The notes: generated from the sequence alone by a model not told the origin. 6,748 nucleotides of DNA from Pseudomonadota bacterium (GCA_017629415.1 JAGBXG010000249.1:1-6748), one strand, 5' to 3'. Positions 1-6,400 are shown, counted from the first letter of the stretch. Program-made: numbers and translations.

Positions 1-28
1 TGCAAGCAAATACGCGGCTACCCCCGAT

Positions 29-46
29 GCGGGGCTACGGCCCCGC
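29..46. repeat. GC-rich perfect hairpin
   Basis: Seven-base arms GCGGGGC and GCCCCGC flank a TACG loop. It lies downstream of the minus-strand nuclease-like gene, but neither strand has a T-run after it, so it is not a convincing intrinsic terminator. Its GC-rich character resembles the hairpin repeats at the right end of the window. Confidence 0.6.
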
Positions 47-66
47 AACGCCCCGCCCATGTTTTA

Positions 67-129
67 TTCAGATATTTCTGAATGCTTCATCGCTTTTTTC
101 AGATATTTCTGAATACTTCATAGCTTTTT
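67..129. repeat. 31-bp imperfect tandem duplication over the 3' end of the nuclease-like gene
   Basis: Two adjacent copies begin with TTCAGATATTTCTGAA at 67 and 98, a spacing of 31 bp, and differ at only two positions in the following bases (GCTTCATCGC against ACTTCATAGC). Read on the minus strand, both copies encode KS(Y/D)E(V/A)FRNI followed by a stop. The first-read copy (98-129) supplies the real C terminus and the second lies beyond the stop codon. Each copy also contains a 6-bp inverted repeat, TTCAGA-TATT-TCTGAA. The 31-bp unit is not a multiple of three. Confidence 0.85.
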
Positions 130-815
130 TCATACATCTCACGTTCTTCGGGTGTCAGATTATCGAGCCGTGCAACCCGTGCGAGTTCTGAAAATACTTC
201 ATTTTCATTTGCCCAGGGGATTTCAGAGAGAGTTTCCATGTTTTTGAGGATATACATCCAACGATCAAAGGCAGTGATGCATTCTTCTTGAGATTTTTGA
301 AATTCCGGCATTTGTAAAAAGATCATGCGTTCCAATTCACCCTTAACGCCACCTTCATCTTTGATGCCGGTCAGGCTTTGAGGAACGCCATGAATCACTT
401 GGGGTCGCAAACCGGCATCGATACGGAATCTGTTACCCAAATCTTTTTGTACGAAATCGAGAATGTAGACAAATATCGGAATATTTTTCCAAAAGTCCAA
501 AGTCGCTTCTTGTGCGCAGATTGCACCTGATTGGAAATAGATAACACGATTCATAAAGGCGGGAATGAGATCCTTGTTTTGCCATTCAAAGATGATCGGT
601 GCCCCATCATCCTGCGAACAGAATACGTTATGTATCACGCGTTGTTCAGCCTCAGGCCCAGAAATCACAGATGTGTTCTGATACATGATATTCCCGATGC
701 CATAGTCGCCTTCTAAAACGGCATTGAGAAATTCAATCAAAATGCGTTTGTGCGCCTCCTGTCCGAAAATTTTTTCAAAGCCAAACTTTGTACCCGGGTG
801 AATAAACGTAGCCAT
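99..815 (-). CDS. PD-(D/E)XK nuclease-family (Rpn/transposase-like) protein, probably inactive
   Basis: Encodes 238 aa resembling the PD-(D/E)XK nuclease-family transposase/Rpn group, proteins linked to recombination-promoting DNA cleavage. Visible family features are an N-terminal GFEKIFG segment (11-18), a YGIGNIMY stretch (38-45), the core strand VFC..DDG (64-71) leading to FEWQ (76-79, the usual VEMQ position), then R90..YF..AI..Q and the strand IPIFVYILDF (112-121). The position where the family normally has the first acidic catalytic residue (DVxC) is Asn63 here (HNVFC), so DNA cleavage may be lost; this comparison is from memory. The start at 815 is chosen because AAGGAGG sits 9 nt upstream; an in-frame ATG at 914 would bury that site in coding sequence. 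The protein stops soon after the TPEER motif, where relatives often continue. It is divergent from the pot operon and probably unrelated to it. Confidence 0.8.
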   Translation of the reverse strand: MATFIHPGTKFGFEKIFGQEAHKRILIEFLNAVLEGDYGIGNIMYQNTSVISGPEAEQRVIHNVFCSQDDGAPIIFEWQNKDLIPAFMNRVIYFQSGAICAQEATLDFWKNIPIFVYILDFVQKDLGNRFRIDAGLRPQVIHGVPQSLTGIKDEGGVKGELERMIFLQMPEFQKSQEECITAFDRWMYILKNMETLSEIPWANENEVFSELARVARLDNLTPEEREMYEKSYEVFRNI

Positions 816-824
816 ATTTTCACT

Positions 825-831
825 CCTCCTT
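825..831 (-). promoter_or_regulatory. Ribosome binding site deciding the nuclease-like gene start
   Basis: AAGGAGG on the minus strand, 9 nt before the ATG at 815. It selects this start over the upstream in-frame ATG at 914. Confidence 0.8.
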
Positions 832-920
832 GAATGTTGGAATGCTGTTAAACACACACTGCCACCTCGACATTCCATCTTTACACCGAAAGTATTCTTA
901 CTTCCGTTTTTCATGTGATA

Positions 921-945
921 ACTCGCTTGCCTTTAAATAGCGAGT
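921..945. repeat. Inverted repeat upstream of the nuclease-like gene
   Basis: ACTCGCT (921-927) and AGCGAGT (939-945) are perfect 7-base arms around an 11-nt AT-rich loop, about 105 nt upstream of the minus-strand start. It could be a protein-binding site in that promoter region. I see no convincing -35/-10 pair near it. Confidence 0.4.
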
Positions 946-1008
946 ATTTTGAATCAGGTCATAAATTTTCACATTTTGAAAGGGTGAACACGCGAGTGAT
1001 CGATACAA

Positions 1009-1038
1009 GCCGGCGTATCGGCAAAGCCGATAGCCGGC
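1009..1038. repeat. Bulged-G imperfect palindrome A
   Basis: Outer arms GCCGGC (1009-1014) and GCCGGC (1033-1038), inner arms TATCGGC (1016-1022) and GCCGATA (1026-1032), loop AAA. A single unpaired G at 1015 lies between the outer and inner stems on the 5' side. First of three consecutive elements with this plan in the 630-nt gene-free region. Confidence 0.8.
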
Positions 1039-1048
1039 GACTCATGAT

Positions 1049-1083
1049 GGCGGCGCGTATTGCCGGGAGGCAATAGCGACGCC
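1049..1083. repeat. Bulged-G imperfect palindrome B
   Basis: Outer stem GGCG[G]CGC (1049-1056) pairs with GCG[A]CGCC (1076-1083), leaving one G/A mismatch. There is an unpaired G at 1057, and the inner arms TATTGCC (1058-1064) and GGCAATA (1069-1075) flank the loop GGGA. Same architecture as element A. Confidence 0.8.
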
Positions 1084-1120
1084 CAGCGGCGTATGGCGCC
1101 ATTTTGCGCCATAGCCGATG
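1084..1120. repeat. Bulged-G imperfect palindrome C
   Basis: Outer stem CA[G]CGGC (1084-1090) pairs with GCCG[A]TG (1114-1120), again with a G/A mismatch. The unpaired G is at 1091. Inner arms TATGGCGC (1092-1099) and GCGCCATA (1106-1113) flank a 6-nt loop. It directly abuts element B. Confidence 0.8.
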
Positions 1121-1262
1121 CACACAAAAACATAAAATTGTGCTTTGGCAATCCCGAGTTTATCGTCCCTAAAACGGTTTGAATGGAGTGCCACTTAATT
1201 GAAGGATTTGTTTGATAAAGTGAATTTCATCATCCCCTTATTTTAAGCCACTTTCGGGAGTG

Positions 1263-1387
1263 TTAATCAAACTTAAAGTTCTGTTAAGTGAAATTTTTTG
1301 TGCGTAAATACGCTTTTTGCTTGAAAATTTTCTGCAGATGTAGATAACGCCCCGCTGTTTCGTTTGATAAACGAAAAGTTTGATTAA
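1263..1387. repeat. Separated 12-bp inverted repeat in the regulator leader
   Basis: TTAATCAAACTT at 1263-1274 is the exact reverse complement of AAGTTTGATTAA at 1376-1387, about 100 bp apart. The arms could be two operator half-regions bridged by a regulator dimer or tetramer. Confidence 0.5.
1358..1376. promoter_or_regulatory. Candidate operator palindrome for the XRE-cupin regulator
   Basis: TTTCGTTT-GAT-AAACGAAA is a perfect palindrome with 8-base arms and a 3-nt centre, 69 nt upstream of the regulator start and just downstream of the weak promoter candidate. Symmetry of this size suits a dimeric HTH_XRE repressor, and autoregulation is common in this family. The assignment to this regulator is inference from position. 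Confidence 0.5.
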
Positions 1388-1403
1388 GCGAACAAACGCG
1401 ATA

Positions 1404-1424
1404 ACGAAAAAAAGTGTTTTTCGT
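1404..1424. repeat. Second palindrome in the regulator leader
   Basis: ACGAAAAA (1404-1411) and TTTTTCGT (1417-1424) flank AAGTG. It shares the ACGAAA/TTTCGT core with the palindrome at 1358-1376, so it may be a second, weaker operator, or a leader hairpin just ahead of the GAGG ribosome site at 1434. Confidence 0.45.
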
Positions 1425-1445
1425 CGCAAAAATGAGGCTATCGGT

Positions 1446-1979
1446 ATGGATATCGGCAATAAAATCAAACATCTGCGAAAGAAAAAAGGACTGACGCTGG
1501 AAGATTTGGCGGCACGTTCCGAGCTGAGTAAAGGTTTTTTGAGCCAGCTGGAACGCAACCTCACGTCGCCTTGCGTCTCGACGCTTGATAACGTCCTGGA
1601 AGCACTGGGCACAAACTTGTCGGAGTTTTTCCGCGAAGACAAGGATGAACCTGTCGTGTTCCGGGAAGCCGATTTCTATGTGTCGGAAAAAGAAGGACAC
1701 ACCATCAAATTGATTGTGCCAAATGCCCAAAAACATGCGATGGAACCGATATTGTTGGAACTTCCGCCGGGAGGCAAATCATTTGAAATGTCGCCAAGTG
1801 CCGGTGAGGAATTCGCTTATGTGTTGGAAGGCACCGTGACGCTTTGCTGCGACGATAAAACGCATGTCGTGCGCAAAGGCGAAACGTTTTATATGTCATG
1901 CAATACCTTTCACCACCTCGAGAATAAAAGAAAACAGCCCGCACGGGTACTTTGGGTTTCAAATCCGCCGTTATTTTAG
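1446..1979 (+). CDS. XRE-family HTH / cupin-domain transcriptional regulator
   Basis: A 177-aa cytoplasmic DNA-binding regulator. Residues 1-60 form the HTH_XRE domain: IGNKIKHLRKKKGLTLEDLA, then SKGFLSQLERN as the recognition segment. Residues about 95-172 form a small cupin beta-barrel (LPPGG 106-110, AYVLEGTVTL 124-133, RKGETFYM 143-150, FHHLEN 155-160). The size and order match PuuR-like regulators often adjacent to polyamine genes. Few cupin metal-ligand histidines are visible, so ligand sensing without catalysis is likely. The start at 1446 is preferred because GAGG lies 8 nt upstream and the HTH begins there; an upstream in-frame ATG at 1380 only adds a basic, low-complexity tail. It ends 18 nt before potA, so it is probably co-transcribed. 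It ends in TAG, showing that TAG acts as a normal stop in this genome. The effector is unknown. Confidence 0.9.
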   Translation: MDIGNKIKHLRKKKGLTLEDLAARSELSKGFLSQLERNLTSPCVSTLDNVLEALGTNLSEFFREDKDEPVVFREADFYVSEKEGHTIKLIVPNAQKHAMEPILLELPPGGKSFEMSPSAGEEFAYVLEGTVTLCCDDKTHVVRKGETFYMSCNTFHHLENKRKQPARVLWVSNPPLF

Positions 1980-1997
1980 TCGCTTTGGAGTGATTCC

Positions 1998-3614
1998 ATG
2001 GAAGAAAGTAAAAAAATCATACAAATCAAAAATGTCGTGAAGAATTTTGGCGACACCGTCGTGCTTAAAGGCGTGTCTTTGGATATTTATGACAATGAAT
2101 TTGTGACGCTGCTCGGTCCGTCAGGATGCGGAAAAACAACTCTGTTGCGTATCATCGGCGGTTTTTTGGATCCTTCGTCGGGCGACGTGCTTTTCCAGAA
2201 TGAAGATTTGCTCAAGCTGCCATCGTATAAGCGCGATATTAATACCGTTTTCCAAAAATACGCGCTGTTTCCGCACTTGAACGTGTATGACAATGTTGCT
2301 TTCGGCCTGAAACTGAAGAAAACCCCGCGCGATATCATCGATCGTAAGGTGCGCCGTATGCTCAAGCTCGTCAACCTCGAGGAGTACGGCAAACGCAATA
2401 TCAACGAAATGTCAGGCGGCCAGCAGCAGCGTATTGCCATTGCTCGCGCACTCGTCAATGAACCCAGCGTCCTGCTCCTCGACGAACCCCTTGCCGCACT
2501 CGACCTCAAGCTGCGTAAAGAAATGCAGCTCGAACTCAAACGCATTCAGCAGGAAGTCGGCATCACCTTTATTTTCGTCACCCATGACCAGGAAGAAGCC
2601 CTGACCATGTCCGATAAAATCGTCGTCATGCAGGGCGGCGAAATTCAACAAGTCGGCACACCCACCGAGATCTATAACGAGCCGTGCAATCAGTTTGTCG
2701 CCAATTTCATCGGCGAAACCAATATCATCGATGGCAAAATTATCGATGATCATACCGTGCGCTTCGAAGATAAAAATTTCCCATGCCATGACGCCAAATA
2801 CTTCGATAAAGATGAGCTCGTCAATGTCGTCATCCGCCCCGAAGACCTCGATGTCGTCCCACGCGAGCAAGGTATGCTCAAAGGCATCGTCAAAAGTCAG
2901 GTGTTCAAGGGCGTTCACTACGATACCATCGTCGAAACACGTCTCGGTACCTCCATTACCGTCAAAATGCACGTGTCTGAAGATAAACCCGTGGAAAATT
3001 ACAGCGCCGGCGAAAAAATCAGCGCCAACAGCTTCTTCCTCGACAGCGAAGACGTCGAAAAACTGTTCGCTGAAGATATGGACGACAAACGCAGAGATGC
3101 GCGTCTGGCTGAATTGGCCTCCGCTGAAGCATGGTCCAGCGAAACTGGTGCGCCCGTATCCATCAAGGAAGTCGAACACAATATCTTAAAAAAAGTCGGC
3201 AAATATCACGTGACATTCAAAACAGCCGCAGGTACCGCCATCACCATCGATGTCAATGTCGCACCTGCCAACCGCAAAGAAAGCACACTGTTCAAAGAAG
3301 AAATCTTTGCCATGAATTTCTTCGTCAAAACCGACGATATCCGCGATTCTATGGCACTTGATACAGACTTGCGCACCTGGGCAAACGCCTCCGCATGGTC
3401 CCTCGAAGACGATTCCGAAGTCCCCATCAACGACGTCAAATACGATTTTGACTGGGAAAATATCGAACCCGGCGAATATGACATCACCTTCGCCACCGAA
3501 GGCTATCAGTACAAAGTTTCAACGACCAAAGAACTCCCCGAAGGCTCCGAAGTCGGACTCATCTTTGATCCCGAGGATATTCACCTCATGGAATGGGAGG
3601 AAATTCCGGGATGA
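1998..3614 (+). CDS. potA: Spermidine/putrescine ABC transporter ATP-binding protein PotA, extended TOBE
   Basis: The 538-aa ATPase of the polyamine importer, on the inner face of the membrane with PotB/PotC. Walker A GPSGCGKT is at 40-47, Q-loop Gln86, signature MSGGQQQR at 138-145, Walker B VLLLDEP at 158-164, D-loop AALD at 166-169, and switch His196 in THDQEE. All catalytic residues are intact. The TOBE region starts near RPEDLDVV (280-287) and has the typical GVHYDT segment (305-310), but its usual last strand, [14 protein letters not shown], appears only at 519-532. In between lie two related modules (about 338-421 and 431-510), each with a FF..(D/E)D(V/I) strand, an AWS.E segment and GxYxxTF. 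PotA is usually about 350-380 aa, so roughly 160-190 aa are extra. The start has TTTGGAG 7 nt upstream. The stop overlaps the potB start (ATGA). Codon use shifts within the gene from GTG/TTG-rich to GTC/CTC-rich. Confidence 0.96.
   Translation: MEESKKIIQIKNVVKNFGDTVVLKGVSLDIYDNEFVTLLGPSGCGKTTLLRIIGGFLDPSSGDVLFQNEDLLKLPSYKRDINTVFQKYALFPHLNVYDNVAFGLKLKKTPRDIIDRKVRRMLKLVNLEEYGKRNINEMSGGQQQRIAIARALVNEPSVLLLDEPLAALDLKLRKEMQLELKRIQQEVGITFIFVTHDQEEALTMSDKIVVMQGGEIQQVGTPTEIYNEPCNQFVANFIGETNIIDGKIIDDHTVRFEDKNFPCHDAKYFDKDELVNVVIRPEDLDVVPREQGMLKGIVKSQVFKGVHYDTIVETRLGTSITVKMHVSEDKPVENYSAGEKISANSFFLDSEDVEKLFAEDMDDKRRDARLAELASAEAWSSETGAPVSIKEVEHNILKKVGKYHVTFKTAAGTAITIDVNVAPANRKESTLFKEEIFAMNFFVKTDDIRDSMALDTDLRTWANASAWSLEDDSEVPINDVKYDFDWENIEPGEYDITFATEGYQYKVSTTKELPEGSEVGLIFDPEDIHLMEWEEIPG
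3009..3530 (+). other. Duplicated beta-rich insert inside the PotA TOBE domain
   Basis: PotA residues 338-421 and 431-510 align with each other. [11 protein letters not shown] matches [26 protein letters not shown] matches [15 protein letters not shown], and [10 protein letters not shown] matches [10 protein letters not shown]; the FF pairs are 95 residues apart. The pattern hydrophobic strand, AWS, PV.I..V, G.Y..TF resembles Ig-like beta modules, but I do not recognise the family. Identity is clear at protein level and not at DNA level, so the duplication is old. Confidence 0.75.
3596..3614 (+). promoter_or_regulatory. potB ribosome site and ATGA translational coupling
   Basis: GGAGG at 3596-3600 lies 10 nt before the ATG at 3611. 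That ATG overlaps the potA TGA in an ATGA arrangement, which favours coupled translation. An alternative ATG at 3593 would precede the GGAGG and is disfavoured. Confidence 0.7.
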
Positions 3615-4423
3615 ATTCATTTCGCGCTATGACAATACCCTACATCGCCTGGATTGCGGCGATGATTGTGGTCCCGATGATCCTCATTATCTTCTATGCA
3701 TTCACCATTGAAGGTAACGATGTCGTTTCGATTAAATTTTCACTCGAAAACTTTACACGTTTTGTCACAGACTCCGTATTCCTGCGCGTCGTCGGCAAAT
3801 CCATGTGGATCGCCTTTTTAACAACAGTGATTTGCATTTTTGCCGGTTACCCCATCGCCTACATCATTTCAAAAGCTCGCGGGAACAAGGGCATGATTCT
3901 GATTCTGCTCCTGACGTTGCCCACGTGGATCAATATGCTCGTGCGCACCTATGCCTGGATGGGCATCCTCCAGGAAGGCGGCATGCTTTCAAAACTTATC
4001 GGCCATACCTTATTATATACCGATTTTGCCGTGGCATTGGGCATGGTTTACAATTTCCTGCCCTTCATGATTCTCCAGATTCATTCGTCATTGGCAAAAA
4101 TGGATAACAGCCTGCTCGAAGCTGCCGCCGACCTCGGCGCCAACAAAGTCCAAAGCTTCCTGCGCGTCACTTTGCCCCTGTCATTACCTGGCGTCGTCAG
4201 CGGCATTACACTCGTATTTCTGCCGGCTGTCAGCTCCTTCTTCATTCCCAAACTCCTCGGCGGCGGACAATATGTTCTCGTCGGAAACGTCATCGAAAGT
4301 CAGTTCCTCACCGCCGGTGACTGGAACTTCGGTTCCGCCATCTCGATGATCATGGCCATCATCATCATCATCTCGATGTGGCTGACGCGCAAACTCGATG
4401 TGCAGCCGAAAAAGGAGGACTAA
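3611..4423 (+). CDS. potB: Spermidine/putrescine ABC transporter permease PotB
   Basis: A 270-aa MetI-type permease, one half of the polyamine channel. Hydrophobic segments lie near 8-31, 64-87, 95-117, 135-157, 192-215 and 241-259, six in all as expected for PotB. The cytoplasmic EAA loop, which docks on PotA, is seen as [16 protein letters not shown] (168-183) followed by [10 protein letters not shown]. Other family signs are [15 protein letters not shown] (102-116) and the [11 protein letters not shown] region (217-229). Length is typical and there is no disruption. The start at 3611 is chosen for the GGAGG and the ATGA overlap with potA; the ATG at 3629 is also possible because its protein would still begin before the first membrane segment. 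Only 3 nt separate it from potC. Confidence 0.95.
   Translation: MNSFRAMTIPYIAWIAAMIVVPMILIIFYAFTIEGNDVVSIKFSLENFTRFVTDSVFLRVVGKSMWIAFLTTVICIFAGYPIAYIISKARGNKGMILILLLTLPTWINMLVRTYAWMGILQEGGMLSKLIGHTLLYTDFAVALGMVYNFLPFMILQIHSSLAKMDNSLLEAAADLGANKVQSFLRVTLPLSLPGVVSGITLVFLPAVSSFFIPKLLGGGQYVLVGNVIESQFLTAGDWNFGSAISMIMAIIIIISMWLTRKLDVQPKKED
4411..4418 (+). promoter_or_regulatory. potC ribosome binding site inside the potB 3' end
   Basis: AAAGGAGG lies within the last potB codons, 8 nt before the potC ATG at 4427, so ribosomes finishing potB can reload directly. Confidence 0.8.
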
Positions 4424-4426
4424 GCC

Positions 4427-5230
4427 ATGCATAAACCGAGCAAAACCTGGAGCATTATCTCCAAAATCATCATCGGCCTTTCGCTGGCCTTCTTCTACCT
4501 GCCCATCCTTTATATCATCGTCTTTTCGTTCAACGGTTCACGCTCCCTCACGCACCTCGATGGCTTTTCATTGCAATGGTACGAACGCATGTTCGCCGAT
4601 CCCGCCATGATGAGCTCCATCTGGTACACCATTATTATCGCCGTCATTGCCACCGTCGTTTCTACCGTGCTAGGCACTTTTACGGCCATTGGCTTGAGCA
4701 AAAGCGGAAAAATTCTGCGCACCTCCGTCGAACGTATCAACGAACTGCCCGTCATGAATCCCGATATCGTCACCGGTATCAGCCTGCTCATGCTCTTTTC
4801 TGCCATCGCCGTTCCCAAGGGATTCGGCACCATGTTGGCAGCTCATATCATGTTCTGTACGCCGTTCGTCATTCTGTCAGTCATGCCCAAACTGCGCACA
4901 CTTGACCCCAACTTGGTCGATGCCGCCATGGATCTCGGTTGCACACCGTTCCAAGCCATGACAAAAGTCATCATCCCGCAGATTAAACCCAGCATCATTG
5001 CCGGCGCACTCATCGCTTTCACCATGAGTTTTGACGATTTCGTCATCTCGTATTTCGTCACTGGCAACGGCGTCCAGAATATCTCAATCCTCGTCTATAC
5101 GATGTCAAAACGCGTCAATCCTTCCATTAACGCGCTCTCCTCCCTCGTCATCGTCATCATCACTGTGGCACTGATTGCCGCAAACCTCATTCCCTATCTC
5201 GTCAAAAAGAAAACCGGAAAACTGAACTAA
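4427..5230 (+). CDS. potC: Spermidine/putrescine ABC transporter permease PotC
   Basis: A 267-aa MetI-type permease, the partner of PotB. Membrane segments lie near 10-34, 64-90, 113-131, 135-153, 186-207 and 236-258. The EAA loop is VDAAMDLGCTPFQAM (164-178) followed by KVIIPQIKPSI, with Asp in place of the usual first Glu. The typical PotC pieces LPILYIIVFSFN (25-36), W51Y, NELPVMNPDIVTGISL (105-120) and FTMSFDDFVISYFVTG (198-213) are all present. Length is normal and the frame intact. The ribosome site AAAGGAGG is strong. It is followed by a 33-nt gap with a small hairpin before potD. Val and Leu codons are mostly C-ending, as in potB, potD and the later part of potA. Confidence 0.95.
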   Translation: MHKPSKTWSIISKIIIGLSLAFFYLPILYIIVFSFNGSRSLTHLDGFSLQWYERMFADPAMMSSIWYTIIIAVIATVVSTVLGTFTAIGLSKSGKILRTSVERINELPVMNPDIVTGISLLMLFSAIAVPKGFGTMLAAHIMFCTPFVILSVMPKLRTLDPNLVDAAMDLGCTPFQAMTKVIIPQIKPSIIAGALIAFTMSFDDFVISYFVTGNGVQNISILVYTMSKRVNPSINALSSLVIVIITVALIAANLIPYLVKKKTGKLN

Positions 5231-5231
5231 C

Positions 5232-5244
5232 GGCATTTCATGCC
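5232..5244 (+). repeat. Small hairpin in the potC-potD gap
   Basis: GGCAT-TTC-ATGCC, a 5-bp stem with a 3-nt loop, right after the potC stop. It has no T-run, so it is not a terminator. A role in mRNA stability is possible because binding proteins are often made in excess over permeases. Confidence 0.35.
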
Positions 5245-5263
5245 ATTTCAACGGAGAAATCAC

Positions 5264-6364
5264 ATGTCCAAAATCAATCGTATGTTCAAAGCTGCTGCCT
5301 TCGGTATGATCCTTGTTGCCGGCGGTGCCATGCTCTTCACAGGCTGTTCAAACAAAGCCGAAAAAGCCGCCATCGATAAATACGGCTCAGCCAAGCTCAA
5401 AGTCTATCTCCCCGGCGCCTAGACCAGCGACACCCTGTTCCCGGATTTCGAGAAAAAATACAACGTCAAGGTCATTCCCGAATACTTTGACAGCAATGAA
5501 ATGATGTATGCCAAGGTCCAGGCCGGCGACAAATACGACGTGCTCATTCCGTCCGACTATATGATCGAACGCCTGATGCAGCAAAAATCCCTTCAGCCGC
5601 TCGACAAGGCAGCCATCCCCAACCTCAGCGAACTCGCGCCGGCTGTCACCAAACTCAGCTATGACCCCAATAACGATTACACCGTGCCTTATTTCTGGGG
5701 CAACGTCGGCATCGTCTACAACAAGACAAAAGTTTCCCCCGAAGTCATCGAAAAAGAAGGCTGGAACATCTTCCACAACGCCGATTATGCCGGCAAACTC
5801 TACTGGTATGACTCGGAACGCGACAGCTTCATGGTCGCCCTCAAAGCCCTCGGTTTCTCGATGAACACCGAAAACAAAGACGAAATCAACAAAGCCTATG
5901 AATGGCTCCTCAAGATGCACCAGACCGTCAAACCGACTTATGTCACCGATGAAGTCATCGACTCCATGAGCAACGGCATCAAAGATATCGCCATCGTTTA
6001 CTCCGGCGACGCCGCCTACATCCTCGACAAAAACAAGGACATGGCCTACCACGCACCTTCACAAGGCACCAACTTCTGGTCTGACGCCATGGTCATCCCC
6101 GCCAACGCCGAAACCCCCAAACTGGCCAACGAATTCATCAACTACGTCATCAGCTACGAAGCCGCCAAGGGTAACACCGAAGCCGTCGGCTACACCTCTG
6201 CCAACAAAAAAGTCCTCGACGAAATGACCGGCGCCAACGGTGCATACGCCAACAACGCCGCCTACTTGCCGCGCACAGGCTATGACAAAGATGAAATCTT
6301 CCACGACAACGAAGTCATCCGCGCCATGATTTCCGAACTCTGGATCAAGGTCAAAGCCAACTAA
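5264..6364 (+). pseudogene. potD: Spermidine/putrescine-binding lipoprotein PotD with in-frame amber stop
   Basis: Extracytoplasmic polyamine receptor, 366 codons if read through. The N terminus has a signal peptide and lipobox LFTGC with Cys28 as the lipidation site. Codon 53 (5420-5422) is TAG, between VYLPGA and TSDTLFPDFEKKY. Homology continues in the same frame: FDSNEMMYAKV (75-85), IPSDYMIERL (95-104), DPNNDYTVPYFWG (134-146), YDSERDSFMVALKALG (182-197), NFWSDAMVIPANA (270-282). Compared from memory with E. coli PotD, the TAG falls at the ligand-contacting Tyr37. Tyr99, Trp272 and Asp274 match pocket residues Tyr85, Trp255 and Asp257, while Asp168, Glu171 and Trp229 appear replaced by Ser, Asp and Tyr. 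Start: GGAGAA 5 nt upstream; the ATG at 5240 has no such site. An internal ATG at 5501 would lack the signal and has no ribosome site. The cause could be a nonsense mutation, a sequence error or readthrough. Confidence 0.9.
5420..5422 (+). other. In-frame TAG codon within potD
   Basis: TAG at codon 53 sits in the context GGCGCC-TAG-ACCAGC. The frame is the same on both sides, so one substitution (from TAT, TAC or CAG) explains it and no indel is needed. Confidence 0.95.
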
Positions 6365-6400
6365 TCATTCATAAAATATATCATATTTATTCATCTATGG

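Larger units (their letters stand above)
1121..1445 (+). promoter_or_regulatory. AT-rich non-coding leader of the regulator/pot operon
   Basis: No credible gene. The stretch carries repeated GTTTGATWAA-like words at about 1210 and 1362 and at 1378, with an inverted copy at 1263. A weak promoter candidate is TTGAAA (1321-1326) with GATAAC (1343-1348), spacing 16. The -10 match is only four of six, so the promoter is tentative. Confidence 0.4.

Noticed and set aside
29..46. Intrinsic terminator for the minus-strand gene
   Set aside because: A strong stem, but no T-run on either strand.
969..1151. 60-codon open frame on the minus strand
   Set aside because: It runs across the three palindromes, has no ribosome site and no recognisable protein features.
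1380..1445. Upstream in-frame start for the regulator
   Set aside because: It would add a basic low-complexity tail and overlap the operator-like palindromes; the ATG at 1446 has GAGG at proper spacing and starts at the HTH.
2412..3179. 255-codon minus-strand open frame opposite potA
   Set aside because: It arises from the GTC/ATC-rich codon bias of potA on the other strand; acidic, phenylalanine-rich composition and no domain.
3593..3610. potB starting at the earlier ATG (MGGNSG...)
   Set aside because: The GGAGG lies after that ATG, and the ATGA overlap at 3611 fits coupled translation better.
5420..5422. General reassignment of TAG to an amino acid
   Set aside because: The regulator ends with TAG at its expected C terminus, so TAG is read as stop in this genome at least there.
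5387..6052. 221-codon minus-strand open frame opposite potD
   Set aside because: Same codon-bias shadow; it lies exactly opposite strong PotD homology and has no ribosome site or family motif.
5501..6364. potD as a separate shorter gene starting at the internal ATG
   Set aside because: There is no ribosome site, no signal peptide, and the first lobe strand would be missing; it is better seen as the downstream part of the interrupted gene.
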